Both the position numbers and the translations under genes were made by a program. 64,000 bases of DNA, taken from the NCBI RefSeq assembly GCF_018139145.2, contig NW_026114235.1:124001-188000 (forward strand), in the 5' to 3' direction. This document shows positions 33,053 to 45,837 of the stretch, in pieces. The notes beneath the pieces were generated by a model. The model was not told the origin of the DNA. It saw only the letters and a list, made by a program, of their open reading frames with translations, and ran no database searches. Within the stretch, counting starts at the first letter, position 1; each line of letters starts with the position of its first letter. The DNA is from Gymnogyps californianus. Taxonomy: Eukaryota > Chordata > Aves > Accipitriformes > Cathartidae.

Positions 33053-33652
33053 TTTTCTAATTTCTTATAAGAACTCGCCTGATCAGATTCAATTATGTAT
33101 TCTTCACAAAAGCTTTAATCGCTTAACCAAAAATATTCTTGCAGATGTGATTCTCTGGGCTTATCTCAATAAAAATACTTCATGTCAAGTAGTATAAGAG
33201 TGCCAGTTTTGAAGGTCCAAGATCAATGTTACTCCAATATAGAATGTTTTCTTATTTTGAATCCCTCAAATCTGTGCTATTCCTTCCTCCCAAGTTTTTT
33301 AATAAGCCCAGATGAGCAATGCTAGTCCTCATCATTACAGAACCAGCATTTTGTGGAACCCTTTTTTTGTGCTTTTCAAATGCACTTATTTTGGAAATAG
33401 CCTTTGCTAATGTCTCTCTCAGAGTGACCCCAGATGTATTCTCACATTTAATTCAGGTCTCTAAGTACTCTAGCTTTACAGTGAGTATAGATAATCTACT
33501 AGGTCCTAAGAGACTGTGAGACCTTTTAATCTAACACCTGGCAAATGATGAGGTATATACTAAGTGATTTGATTCAGTCCAAAGTGCAGAACACACCAAA
33601 TTAGAAGGTTACAAGGCAAACATTTTACACACATTTCCCCTTCCTTTCCACC
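33053..33652. other. Non-coding sequence
   Basis: Nothing recognised. Confidence 0.5.
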
Positions 33653-34243
33653 TGTATTGGGTCTGGCTGGGATGGAGTTAACTTTCCCCATAGCAGCCCT
33701 CATAGTGCTGTGCTCTGTATTGGTAGCTAGAAAGGTGTTGATAACACACCAGGGTTTTGGCTACTGCTGAGCAGTGATCCCACAGCATCAAGGCTGTCTC
33801 TCCAACATTGCCCCCCCTCACCAGTAGGCTGGGGGTGGGCAAGATCTTGGGAGGGGACATAGCCAGGACAGCTGACCCAAACTGACCAAAGGGATATTCC
33901 ATACCATATGACATCTGCTCAGCAATAAAAGCTAAGAGAAAGGAGGAGGAGGGGAGGGGGCATTCGTTATTAAGACGTTTGCCTTCTGAAGCAACTGCTA
34001 CACGTACTGAGGCCCTACTTCCCAGGATGTGGCCGGACATCACCTGCTGATGGGAAGTAGAGAATAATATTTTTTTTGTTTCCTTTGCTTCCATGCATGG
34101 CCTTTGCTTTTCTTTCATTAAACTTCCTTTATCTCGACCCGTGAGTTTTTCATCTTATTTTCTCCCCCCTGACCTGCTGAGGAGGGGGAGTGATAGAGCA
34201 GCTTGGTGGGCACCTGGTGGCCAGCCAAGGATAACCCACCACA
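33653..34243 (+). mobile_element. 5' LTR (family F) of a deleted provirus
   Basis: 591 bp, TGTATTGGGTCTGGCTGGGA to GGATAACCCACCACA, close to the solo copy at 10162-10746. It is followed directly by a primer-binding site and internal sequence, so it is a 5' LTR. No matching 3' LTR was found downstream. The promoter-proximal block ATTCCATACCATATGACATC lies near 33896. Confidence 0.92.
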
Positions 34244-34251
34244 GTCCTTTT

Positions 34252-34269
34252 TGGCACCCAACATGGGGC
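34252..34269 (+). promoter_or_regulatory. Primer-binding site (tRNA-Lys type)
   Basis: TGGCACCCAACATGGGGC starts nine bases after the LTR end. It differs from the 62962 site at two positions, consistent with decay of a tRNA-Lys(1,2)-type site. Confidence 0.8.
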
Positions 34270-34397
34270 TCAAGACAATGGCAGTTTTGAATTGAGCGTG
34301 CTATAGCTATAGTAGTTATTAAGTGGCAAGCTCCTGTGTGGGTCATGGAGTTTGCTGCCTGCACTGCTTATCTCTTTATTTTGCTGAGCTTGGGAAC

Positions 34398-34751
34398 ATG
34401 TTAATACAAATAATGGCTCTGTGCTTTGCCCTGGCATTGATGCCTTTTCTCTGCTGGGGGAGCAATCTTGTGGAGAGGATGAGGGAATACACCTCCCTCT
34501 TCCCATCTGGGATGGATGTGGGTGGTTTTATTACGCAGGCTCCCGAGGTCCTTGTTCACCCTTACGTGAGCTGTTTAATACTACTAGCTAACACTGCTGG
34601 CTTATTGTCGGGTTTGTGGAATCTGGTCTCGTCCTGGCGTAAGAGGAGGCAACTTTTGGATGAGGTGATACTGACACATGCCCTGAGGTGGCCGGTCCCT
34701 GGGTGGCAGGGTGTATGGAAGGATTTGGGCAGGTGCCTAGGGCAGTTATAA
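34398..34751 (+). CDS. Proviral leader ORF with hydrophobic segments, unknown function
   Basis: The first gene position after the primer-binding site. ATG at 34398, stop at 34749-34751, 117 codons; the frame is open upstream to about 34323 without another ATG. The N-terminus carries a hydrophobic stretch (MALCFALALMPFLCWG). A second one, VSCLILLANTAGLLSGLWNL, is followed by the basic SSWRKRRQL. The layout (membrane-type segment, then basic cytoplasmic-type tail) resembles a membrane-anchored or signal-bearing leader. The better-preserved provirus at 62363 has a longer hydrophobic ORF in the same place, although I see no clear sequence identity. I do not recognise a family. It may be the start of a gag-type polyprotein cut short by a stop. 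Downstream sequence (34752-35020) is a shortened, stop-laden remnant. Confidence 0.55.
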   Translation: MLIQIMALCFALALMPFLCWGSNLVERMREYTSLFPSGMDVGGFITQAPEVLVHPYVSCLILLANTAGLLSGLWNLVSSWRKRRQLLDEVILTHALRWPVPGWQGVWKDLGRCLGQL

Positions 34752-35019
34752 CCTCCCATAGCCTGGGATTTTATGCCTGAACAGGCAAGTAACCCTAGTA
34801 AACTGACACACAACCTAATAGAAGGGTGCCTTGCCTACACCAATGAAAACCAGCAGCTTCTAGCACTGTACTGGGACTTGGCCTGTGCCTATTGAGCCAC
34901 AGTTCAGTACTATATCAGAGGACTATGGTTAAGACAGGGACCCAAATCATATCTGAGAATGCCATGATTGAGACCAGGATACAAACTGCATCTAAGAACA
35001 CGATAGTTGAGAGGGAGGG

Positions 35020-35700
35020 GTGTCCAATACACCTGGAATCGACTGCCCCAGGGGTGGAAGCACAGCCCCACCATTTGCCATGGACTAATCCAAACTGCAC
35101 TGGAACAGGGTGATGCCCCTGAACATCTACAATACATCGATGACATCATAGTGTGGGGCAACAAGGCAGAAGAAGTGTTTGAGAAGGGAAAAAGAGTGAT
35201 TCAGATTCTTCTGAAAGCTGGTTTTGCCATAAAGAAAAGCAAGGTCAAGGGACCTGCACAGGAGATCCAGTTCTTGGGAATAAAATGGCAGGATGGACGC
35301 CGTCATGTGCCTATGGATGTGGTCAACAAGATAGCAACTATGTCTCCACCAGCTAACAAGAAGGAAACACAAGCTTTCCTAGGCCTCGTGGGGGGTTCTG
35401 GAGAATGCATATTCCAGGTTATAGTCAGCTTGTGGGCCCTCTCTGTTGAGTGACCTGAAAGAAGAACTATTTTGAGTGGGGCCTTGAGCAACAACAAGCC
35501 TTTGAGCAGATCAAACAGGAGATAGCTTGTGCGGTAGCTCTTGGGCCTGTCCGGACAGGACCAGCTGTGCAAAATATGCTCTACACTGCAGCTGGGGAGC
35601 ATGGTCTCACCTGGAGGGAGCCTCTGGCAGAAAACACCAGGAGAAACCTGAGGTCGACCATTAGGGTTTTGGAGCTGGGGGTATCAAGGATCAGAAGCCC
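35020..35700 (+). pseudogene. pol: ERV pol: reverse transcriptase, C-terminal part (broken)
   Basis: The reverse transcriptase of this provirus copies the retroviral RNA genome into DNA. The first visible block is YTWNRLPQGWKHSPTICH (RT block B, 'LPQGW'). The catalytic YIDD box follows (EHLQYIDDIIVWG, near 35130) and then LKAGFAIKKSKVKGPAQEIQ and FLGIKWQDGRRHVPMD. The frame holds to about 35393 (KKETQAFLGLVG) and is then shifted. Thumb and connection sequence can be followed across several frames to about 35700. The fingers half of RT and all of gag and protease are missing, so an internal deletion joins the leader region almost directly to mid-RT. It is non-functional. The family lineage (spuma/class-III-like or betaretrovirus-like) I leave open. 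Confidence 0.88.
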
Positions 35701-35876
35701 ACTACACCCCAACAGAAAAAAGAGATACTAGCAGCATATGAGGGGGTTCGAGCCGCTTCAGAAGTTGTTGGTACAGAAGCATATCTCCTCTTGGCACCAC
35801 GATTGCCCATGCTACACTGGATGTTCAAAAGAAACAGCCCCTCTACACATCACGCAACCAGCACTACATGGAGTAA

Positions 35877-36479
35877 GTGGGTAGCGTTGATCACGCAATG
35901 GGCTTGAACAGGGAAACCCAACTGCCCAGGAATCCTGTGGAAGAGATCATGGACTGGCCAGAAGGCAGAGATTTTGGAGCATTGCCTGAGGAGGTGGCTT
36001 GTGCCCAAGAGGCACCACCATATAATGAGTTATCAGAAGATGAAAGGCATTATGCTTTGTTTACTGATGGATCCTGTCGTGTGGTAGGAAACCATCGGAA
36101 GTGGAAAGCTGCTGTGTGGAGTCCCACACGACAAGTCGTTGAGGCCACTGAAGGAGAAGGTGAGTCAAGTCAGTTTGCAGAAGTGAAAGCCATCCAACTA
36201 GCCCTAGAGATTGCTGAACGAGAAAAGTGGCCAGTACTCTATCTCTCTACTGACTCCTGGATGGTGGCTAATGCCCTATGGGGGTGGCTACAGCAGTGGA
36301 AGAAGACCACTTGGCAGCACAGGGGTAAACCCATCTGGGCTGCTGCATTGTGGCAAGACGTCGCTGCCTGGGTAGAAAACATCTTTTCATGCACACATGC
36401 AGATCCATCATTGCAGATGGATCATGCAGATCCATCTTTTATGCACACAGCCCTCATTAGAAATCTGATGAAACATTAG
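35877..36479 (+). pseudogene. pol: ERV pol: RNase H domain, 3'-truncated
   Basis: The RNase H domain degrades the RNA strand of the RNA-DNA hybrid during reverse transcription. The open frame runs 200 codons. It shows HYALFTDGSCRV (first catalytic Asp), SSQFAEVKAIQLALE (catalytic Glu) and LYLSTDSWMVANALWGW (second catalytic Asp). The three visible acidic positions are intact. The last catalytic Asp lies beyond the break: after QDVAAWVENIFSCTHADPSL the retroviral reading ends. A short duplication of CATGCAGATCCATC(A/T)TT follows (36397-36437), and the flank is unrelated. No integrase, env or 3' LTR is present. The region between the RT and RNase H pieces carries frameshifts. Confidence 0.9.
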
Positions 36480-36499
36480 CAGAAAAAATGTTGCTGAGT

Positions 36500-36785
36500 C
36501 CAGTGCAACTCCCTGCCAAAGGATGCTGTTGTTAGTAAAAATCTACATAGATTCAAGAGGAAACTCGAAAATTTAATGGAAGAGAAATTCATTGAAGATT
36601 ACTAAATGTATAGAAACCATTTCTAGCTCATGAAGAGCTGAAAATACTTGAAGGCTGGAAGGTTTTAGGGAGAGACAATGTATATCCTTGTCCTGTTCTT
36701 ACTCGTACTTAGGCATCTGTCTGTGATCCTTACTGGAGACCAGGCTCTGGGCTTGACGGACTTTTGCTGTTATCCAGGATGGCTT
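36500..36785 (+). mobile_element. Old CR1 3' end
   Basis: AACTCCCTGCCAAAGGATGC, the RFKRKL-type ATTCAAGAGGAAACTCGAAA, and GGAGACCAGGCTCTGGGCTTGACGGACT follow the order of an ancient CR1 3' tail on the plus strand. Strongly diverged. Confidence 0.65.
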
Positions 36786-37349
36786 TCTAATGTTCCTATA
36801 TTTTACAAAACAAACTTTAATATTTACTGAATATAGTAAATAATTTTCATTTACCATACATTATATATAAAATATAAATATATAAAATATTCCTTACCTG
36901 AAAAAGAAATATATACCACAAATATGTGTAGTCCCCCATTTTCTTCTTATGTAATATTCCATGAAAGAATAGTGATCTCATTGTATCACTGTCTGTCTCC
37001 CTATGAACCATAGTTTAATTAGCATGAAAGCTTAGACTGAAGGTGCTTAGAAGTAAGATTTTCATATGGGAATTTGAATACTTAGCTTTGTAGTGGCTTC
37101 GTTTGCCCAGAGTGGGTAATCAGAGTTCTTTGAATACCAGGTGTCTTCATTGGGGCATTTAAAATAGAAGCATTAGAGAATTTTGGTGACATGATACATG
37201 CTTTTTCTAAAAGAAAACATTTCTCCAGTCTAAAATGAAATACACATGGACAAATCCCAAGTGCCTTATAGTGAAAATCAGTGTAGGCAGAAGGGTCCAC
37301 TCATACAGATTAAATTGTGGGACTGGATTCTAAACATGTAACCCCCCAG
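36786..37349. other. AT-rich non-coding sequence
   Basis: Nothing recognised. A TATAAATATATAAAATA-type tract near 36865. Confidence 0.55.
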
Positions 37350-37803
37350 CTGCTTCTGCTTCTCACACCACCCCGCCAGCGAGGAGGCTGGGGGTGCACA
37401 AGAAGTTGGGAGGGGACACAGCTGGGACAGCTGACCCCAACTGACCAAAGGGGTATTCCATACCATATGACATCATGCTCAGCATATAAAGCTGGGGGAA
37501 GAAGAAGGAAGGGGGGGACATTTGGAGTGATGGCGTTTGTCTTCCCAAGTAACCGTTATGCGTGACAGAGCCCTGCTTTCCTGGAGATGGCTGAACACCT
37601 GCCTGCCCATGGGAGGTAGTGAATGAATTCCTTATTTTGCTTTTCTTGTGTGCATGGCTTTTGCTTTCCCTATTAAACTGTCTTTATCTCAACCCACGAG
37701 TTTTTTCACTTTTACCCTTCCGATTCTCTCCCCCATCCCACTGTGGGGGAGTGAGTGAGCGGCTGTGTGGTGCTTAGTTGCTGGCTGGGGTTAAACCATG
37801 ACA
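37350..37803 (+). mobile_element. LTR family A variant, 5'-truncated
   Basis: It matches the 2432-3020 copy (read on its own strand) from CTGCTTCTCACACCACCCCG onward. It has the ATTCCATACCATATGACATC block, a CATATAAAGC TATA element near 37480, TATTAAACTGTCTTTATC and the end GGTTAAACCATGACA. The first ~130 bp of U3 are missing. Confidence 0.88.
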
Positions 37804-39919
37804 CCTGCTTATGTGTAGAAACATTTGTAGAAGACTGAAGTTATTTCACTGTAGTATTTTTGCTTGAAGAATTATGTGGCAGAAAAGTAAATTGGGAGTG
37901 GAAGGAGGTCATGTTTTTACTCTTTTCCTCTTTAAAGCAGGATCCAGTGGGTGTGATTAGCAGCAGCTTTTAGTTCAGCATCTACATTTAATCAGAAGTT
38001 ATTTCCACATTTCCTAGACTGCTTAGTGTAACACTTTACTATTTCATCTCTCTTCCTTCCCAACCAGGCAATAAAAGAAGGGTTTCTAACTTTCTCCTCT
38101 TTTTTTTGGCCAACCTTGATACAACTTAAATATCTGATTTTCTGTAAAGAAGTGATAACATAAGTAAAATAAATGACTAGACAAAACTTTTCAACTTTTT
38201 CTGAAGTTTTTGTACAGCACTGTGCAGGAGTGACTGAGCAACACAGAATGGGATGAAAATGTTTAAATAATTACCTACATTTAATTTTAACTTCAAGTAT
38301 TAATTTCAGCTTACTATAGTTAGAGGTGCAAAAGAGCAGTGTTTTCCTGGTTTCTGGCACATCAGTGACACTTTGCTGTGTATCAAGATTCATAAGTTTG
38401 CATTAAGGAATCCTCAGCCTTGTATCTCTCCCCCGCCCCAAGTGCTTAATCTGCTCTTCCATGTAAGCAGTGGATCAAAAGCAATTCATATATTCAAGGC
38501 AAAGCACATGAAGAAACAACAATTTAACTACATAAAGCCGAAAGAAATTTTTGGCTTTTTTAAGAAAAGAAGCCTCCCTTTTCCTGTATGAGGTTTATAG
38601 CCACAAAAACATTGACATTCACAGTCAAATGTTGATAATTCTTTAAAAGGTGGAAATGTCTTTTTTTTTTGTAATCAAACACCAGACATGAGATTGGTTA
38701 TATTGAAAGCAAAGATGGATAAAATATCTTTTAAAATGATCTCTTGCATGAAAACCTGCCAGCAGGTTTAATTAGTATTAGGCAATTAATAAATAAAAAA
38801 ATTAATTCTCTATTACTTTTCTTTGAGCTAATCTCACATGAGATTTGTAATTACATTGTTGCCCTTGTTTTGCTTCCCATGTCTTTGCTTGCCATCATGC
38901 CCAAATACTATGCAAAGATTTTTATGCTATATAAAAATATCATCACCACAAGGATCAGTTTGGATGGGCCCATCTGGTTATGCCCAGAAGATGCAGATAA
39001 GAAATAATCAGTAAAAAAAGCTCAGCAATTCTTACTTCCTGTAGGTAAAAGGAGTTCATGTAACCCTGTGCAGATTGATACCAGACTGAAACTAATTGCC
39101 TGTTCACTTGCAGATCATGGGAACTGGGGAAGTAAAATATGGAAAAAAATGTTTAATAAGTTTACAAGTTAAAAGTTCACAATCTTGTATCAAATGTTAA
39201 GATTTTAATAGCTCTGTTGCAGAACTGTCCTCTGTCCATGAAAGTGAAGGATTTTAAAGTGTTCTCTGTGGCAGCTAAAATCAGTCTCTAAATACTTATA
39301 GAAGGTGATTCCTCTCTTCTAAGATCTGAATTGCCTCAGAGCTTAAACCCTTTAGGAAACCTACCCTTGAAGTGCAATGGTTACATGAGGTAAAGTACAA
39401 ACTAAAACAGAGAAAATATATGTCAACTTAAATAGAATTATTTTTCACTCTGCAGTATATTGCACAAGTGCAGACAGCAAGGCAGCTAGTATTCCTTAGA
39501 AGTCTAGAACAGAATTGATTGATAATGATATTCAGCTCCCAAATTTTTGTTTCCCTTTTAACAGTTTAAAGAGAGGAAAAGAACTGTAGTTCATGGGTTG
39601 TATAATATAAATTTTAAGTCTTTGTCTTTAATGAGATTGTGTTACACATTACCCAGATTTTCCCATCGTTTAATTTCCAGGCTCAGCTGAATGTTACCAT
39701 TTATGTCATTAAGGAATGTCTGGGGGCTGTTTTTTAACGCTATTTGTGGTGGTTTCTTTTTTTAATATATGCTTTTCTTATCTGTTTGGACATCCATTAC
39801 ATCATATAAGTGGCTCAAATTAAAATTATTCTGCTACCTTGTGGCTGTAACTTGAAATACCGTATCCTCAGTGGTTTAATTTGTAAAATTCTCCATTATA
39901 TTGATACTCATTCCACTTG
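37804..39919. other. AT-rich non-coding sequence
   Basis: Nothing recognised. Confidence 0.55.
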
Positions 39920-40180
39920 GCACTTGTGAAGCTGTATCCAGAATACTGTATTCAGTTTTAGACCCCTCTCCAGTAGAAGAGAGAACTCTCTTGTACTAGA
40001 GGCTGAGTGGCAGAGATGATAAATTCTCCTTTTTTCCTCACCCTTCTTCTGTCTCACCTTTGAAGCATAGAAACGGAACATGGAGGGGAAATCTGCACTG
40101 CTGCTGTTCTTGTGCCTGAACATATGGCAGACTTTGATGAGAGCAGTCCAGGGATGATGGAGAATGTCACACAGAATCCT
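39920..40180 (+). mobile_element. Possible old CR1 fragment
   Basis: GCACTTGTGAAGCTGTATCC, AGAATACTGTATTCAGTTTT and AGACCCCTC resemble the CR1 3'-half block on the plus strand, with heavy divergence. Confidence 0.45.
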
Positions 40181-41799
40181 GGAGAACTGAAAAAATTGAC
40201 ATCTTTAATGTTTAGATGACACAGAAACTGTATGTCTTCAGGATCAGAATTTTATGTGCCTTAATGTTGCATAGATCCCACCTTAGATGATATCCTTTTT
40301 TTTGATCTCTTCTTACATATTCTCCTTTTGAATATTTTTGGACTTTTCTTGAAATGAAAGGCATTTAGTTCAGAGGAATCATCTATTATTAGGCACTTGC
40401 AGTGACCATGTGTGTCATACTTCTGTCAGTGGTGGGCAATGTACAGCGTAAATAATTTGTCCAGTCTATGTGAATAATGGACACATAGCTCTCTTCTAGA
40501 CACTTCTAGAAAGGTCTTTCTGTGGACCTTTAGATATGAGAAAGATGTGATTTTTGGAAAGCTGAACTCTTCCATTAGCCTGTTCTCTCTTGTCCTGAGG
40601 GCTTTGTAGTCTGATGTCCATCATGTGCCCAGATATATGTTTGTCTAGTAGTAAAAAGAGACTGTATAGCCCATTTTAACGGAAACTTTTCCTATCCTGA
40701 CTTAATTAAAATGAGTATAAATGGCTTATCATAAGAATTACTATGCTGAGACTTTGAACCTCTAGGCCTTTCTAATTACCTAATTTTGAACAGATTATGC
40801 AAATGTTATTTAAATTCCTTATTGTTCAGAATTCTTGATGTGTGGTGTCCGATTGTAGATATGTTGACATTAAAGCATCACTGACTTAATACTTCAATAG
40901 CATAGAAATAGTGAGATAGTCTCTAGCCTCAGTCTAATCATAATAATAATAGTAAGATAATTCAAATATCCAGGATCCCATTCTGTTGCAGGTATTTTGA
41001 GAAATTATATAGCTCTATTTGCTAGTCCATCTTCAGATGACCTCAAAAGACCTTTTCTCATTGAAACCAGCTTTAGATCTCCTGGTATTTGTAGCTATTC
41101 TTAGCAGGGAGAGTTTGAATAACTCAATTAGCTTTTAAAATAGTATAAAACAGTGACAGAATAGCTTCTTAATAACATTAACTTTCAGGGCATATTCTAG
41201 AGCAATAATTTCTTAGTGCTAATATTGACAATAATCATAAATAACTGCAATGAATCATTATTGTTTATCATATTCCAAATATGCAGAGAAGCCATTCCTT
41301 TATAATTTCCAAACTGTGTTGCACTGAATCAGATTTGCTGGATGAACTGTCTTCGTCTTGTATTTTATATAAAAACACATTAACTAAACTTCTCAACAGT
41401 GTTTTTCTGCAAATGTTTTTTATTATATTAACAGATATCAAGGGTCATGCTGGATAAAGAGAGAGCTTTAGAAGTTCTCTGTTTAACATAAGAGAAGAAA
41501 AAAGCCTTTACTTATGAGTTATCAATTCAAAATTCCATTGGAGGACCAAAATACTCGTTTCAGTACTATTTTGTACTTTAAGCCTTGAACAAATTTTTGC
41601 TTTTGAAACTGAAGGACAAAGTCCCACTCTCTGTTGACAGAAGCACATCTAACACAGAAGTAAGTACAGATCAACATCAGACACTGAGAAATTAAGGAAA
41701 CATTATGCAGCAGAAGTTGTTTCAGGAAGTGGCTGTGTCTGGGGAAGCTGCTGATAGAAAAAGAAGAAAATCTTCCATTCATGTTACAACTAAGGCATT
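40181..41799. other. AT-rich non-coding sequence
   Basis: Nothing recognised. Confidence 0.55.
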
Positions 41800-41996
41800 T
41801 AGGTATTATTATTATTGTCATTTTATTATTATTATAATTATCATTATTTTCCTTCCTTTTCTGTCCTATTAAACTGTCTTTATCTCAACCCACAAGTTTT
41901 AATTTTTTTTTGATCCTCTCCCCCATCCCACTGGGTGGGGGGAGTGAGCGAGCAGCTGCATGGTGCTTAGTTGCCGGCTGGGGTTAAACCACGACA
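41800..41996 (+). mobile_element. LTR family A, 3' end fragment
   Basis: ATT-repeat tract, CCTATTAAACTGTCTTTATC, and the end GGTTAAACCACGACA. Only R/U5 remains. Confidence 0.88.
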
Positions 41997-43390
41997 GCCC
42001 ATTTGCTTATCTGAGACAGGATATTTTGGGTGCTGAGAGTGTGGACCAGTATGCCATACCTGTCTCTTTCATAATCACACTAGGCCAGTGTTCACTAGGT
42101 CAAGAAGTTTCAGTCCATCAGAGGTTAAGTATCCAGCAACTCATTTTTAAGTATGCCACTCACAATGTCAGAGTGTCAAAACCAAAACTGGAAGCAGCTT
42201 TCCAGTATGCAAAGCTTATAGTCTACTAATTAAGATATTTCTTGGAAAGTGGGAAGCCTTCAGGCAATGGACATAACTGAAATAATTACCCTAAGTGGGT
42301 GGCATCCTAACAACAGACTGTTGGGTATTTTAGCTTTGTTTTCTTACCGAGTCATGACTGTAGCTTCTCTTTCACCTTTTGTTTTTTGACAGATATATAA
42401 ATCTAGCTTTTCATCTTCATGGGTTTATGTTTGTTAACAATAATGAAAATGGAAACAAGATCTTTCAAGTGCGACTCATTTCACCTAACTTCAGATTTCT
42501 ATAACGTAGATTTTACATCTGAGCAAATCCTTGTAGGCTCTCTATATAGTCAGTGGAGAGAAACAGACACTTTTAAGACATGATTCATCTGACCAATTGT
42601 AGACACCTATTTTAGGATGACATTAACCACTGCATTCCTCTGGAGTTATTTCACAGAGCTTAGAGTAGCTTAGATGCAAATATCTACCTGTACCCAGATG
42701 AACCTTTCATGCTAAGGAAACTTTGGCTGATAATTTCCATTATCCACGTGAACATAATTTTATTCTTGGACTGAGTAATTTTACATTATTCAATGTAGTA
42801 ATTGGACTATTATTATACACTAAATGTTTGTTTTTTATTACTGCCTCATTGAGCCTTTGAATTTTGAATTGAAAAAATGACAGTTTGCACTGTCCTACCC
42901 TTATGCCATATGTGGGTGATCACACTGTGCAATTTCTGCATCATTATTAATTGTATTTACAGCAGTGCCTAAGTAGGAACAAGAACAGGATCATCCATAG
43001 TGAACACGACACTCTACAAACACCACCTTCACACAAGCAAGACAAGTGAAAAGCTGGAGAAAAACAAATAAATAAATACAAGCAATATATACTGTAACAC
43101 TGTTTAGATAACCTAAACAAAGACAAGTGAAGGTGGACTAAACAGATGAGAAGAAAGAAAGGTATGAAGGGACTGGATCACCTAGCTGATCTGCTCAGGG
43201 CAAAAAGCAAGTAGTCAGAACTCTAGAAAACACTACTAGGATCTGTTCTGCTCTGTTTAACCTATGTTAACAGTTGCTTTGCCAGCTTCAGTCTCTGCTT
43301 GGCTCCTCCTTGATGTTTCTTTCCCATATCTTATCTGTCAGTCTGAGAGCATTGTCTGGGACCTGATTTCCCAAGGGTGTCCAAGACTAC
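41997..43390. other. AT-rich non-coding sequence
   Basis: Nothing recognised. Confidence 0.55.
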
Positions 43391-43974
43391 CATCGTGGTT
43401 TAACCCCAGCCAGCAACTAAGCACCACGCAGCCACTCGCTCACTCCCCCCACCCAGTGGGATGGGGGAGAGAATGGAAAAAACCAAACCTTGTGGGTTGA
43501 GATAAAGACAGTTTAATAGGGCAGAAAGGAAGGAAAAATAATGATAATGATAATAATAATAATAATATGACAATAGTAATACTAAAAGAATTAGAATATA
43601 CAAAACAAGTGATGCACAATGCAATTGCTCACCACTCGCTGACCGATGCCCAGTTAGTTCCCGAGCAGCGGCCCCCGGCCAGCCTTCCCCCCAGTTTATA
43701 TACTGGGCATGAGGTCATATGGTATGGAATAGCTCTTTGGCCAGTTTGGGTCAGCTGTCCTGGTGGTGTCCCCTCCCAGCTTCTTGTGCCCCTCCAGCCT
43801 TCTTGCTGGCTGGGCACAAGAAGCTGAGAAATCCTTGACTTAGTATAAACACTACTTAGCAACAACTAAAAACATCAGTGTGTTATCAACATTATTTTCC
43901 TACTAAATCCAAAACACAGCACTATACCAGCTACTAGGAAGAAAATTAACTCTATCCCAGCTGAAACTAGGACA
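43391..43974 (-). mobile_element. Solo LTR, family A, reverse
   Basis: 584 bp. The left end reads CATCGTGGTTTAACCCCAGC (expected TGTCGTGG..., so the terminal TG is mutated) and the right end CAGCTGAAACTAGGACA. Flanks ACTAC and TGGGC do not match. The minus-strand TATA box near 43695 is present. Confidence 0.88.
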
Positions 43975-45837
43975 TGGGCATACAGCTATTTTTTCTGTAA
44001 TGTCAGGCCAGACAGTAAACAAGTCTGAAAATCCCCAGTAGCATGGTGGGGAGGAGCAAACATTGCTGCTTGTCAGTTCAAGTTCTACCAAATACACTTG
44101 TTTCCTCCCTCTGTGGAAAAAAACAAAACAAAGCAAAACAAACACAGAAGGAGAACAGAGACATGAAGATTTCACCAAAACCAAAACTTTTTCTTTTGAA
44201 TTATTAAGACCCTGATTTCATAAGCAAAAGGCAGCTCATCTAGTAATTGAATCAGATTTGCTTCCGTGTTTTGCATAGAAGCACAATCTGGCTCTATATG
44301 ATCAATGTAACCTTTTGTAATACAGTTATTTTAACACTACGTATAAGTATCAACACTCCTGTTTAGTAATGTAGACTTCATTTTGCACTCAAAGATCTGA
44401 AACCTTATGGTTTTACTTAGCAATTAAATTCAATTTCTATTCTTAGCATAAGAAGTTAGTAACATAATTCAACAAGCAGGAAGCCTTTTGGAGTTCTGTA
44501 CTTGTAGGAAGCAGTTGTGTGCTAATTTGGTGATTATGTATATCCCCTCCCTTGGTATCTATATTTCAACAATAGCTGGAGTAGAAAGTCATGCACATAA
44601 ATTTTGAAGATATAACCTCAGGAGCTGCCTCAGGCTGAAGACCATTATATCTATTGCACTGTTACAGATATAGCACGCTTACTACATCTAACAGCAACAG
44701 TTATGTCCTAAAAGATCTATTTATCTGCAGCACATTACAGCTGGACAATATTTTTCTGATGTAAAGTTTTTCTATGGGAAGAACTTTTCATGAAAAACCA
44801 ATGTTTTCTATAGGAATATATTAATCAGACAAAAACTTTGTAAAATTTGCTTGAAGAGAGTTAAAGCATTCTGACTTTTTCTGGTCTTTCAATATTTCCT
44901 AGCAATATGAAAATGAAACGTAGTCTTCTTCAGTTCAAATTACTTGTCATTTGAAAAAAAAGACAGGCTATAAATACAGCTTGCCTGACCCAAAATAACA
45001 TTTTGAAAAATTCTGTTTCATGGTAGAATTGGTTTTTGTTCTGATTTCTAATGGAAAAAAATTTCATGGTCAGAATTTCTTCTCAGCTGTCTTTTACCTG
45101 CCTCTATTGCATGAATGCTATGATTAAAATCAATATAAATATTTGTGTTGAGCCTAGAAAACAAAGCTTATGTCATCAACAGTTTGCTAGTACACCCTAG
45201 GATTTGAAATTACTAGCTAATTTCAACTACATTTAGAGGAGGGAAGAAGTCTCAACAGTAAGTGTGTTACTATAAATTTTACAAATACAGCAGCTGGATA
45301 GAGGAGTGGAACCCAGATCATTGTGTCCCCAGAACAAAGTTGAGACAGAACTCGACTGTTACACATTTTATTTGGCAGCAGATGGCTGCCAGCTAGCGTT
45401 TCAGCCACAGTACTGCTGATTCTTTCCCTGGTGAGGATATGAAAGGTGTGTGTTGAATGATATGAGGGAGCAAAGAACACAAATTCTTCTGAAACAAGGC
45501 TTCACTAGTTCTGCTGACCACAAAAAAAGTTTTTAATTGTTAAGATATCATTCTTAGCCTATAGTCAGCAAGTAAATGATTAGCCTCAGTTGCCTCTTTG
45601 GCATCTATCACATTGGACTAAGGTTATCACATTGGATTGGGATACGGTTGATGTGATTTCTGATGATCTTACGTGAGACTAGACCAGACTGGCAGAGAAG
45701 CTGTCCAAATTGCCTTTGTGGATGCTATATCTAGACAAATCAATGACTCCTACTTACAATGTTCCCTGATATGACTTAAGCTCTATTCTATTTACAATAT
45801 TTTTTATATCATTATGCCTAAGCTCTTAAAATATGCA
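43975..45837. other. AT-rich non-coding sequence
   Basis: Nothing recognised. Confidence 0.55.
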
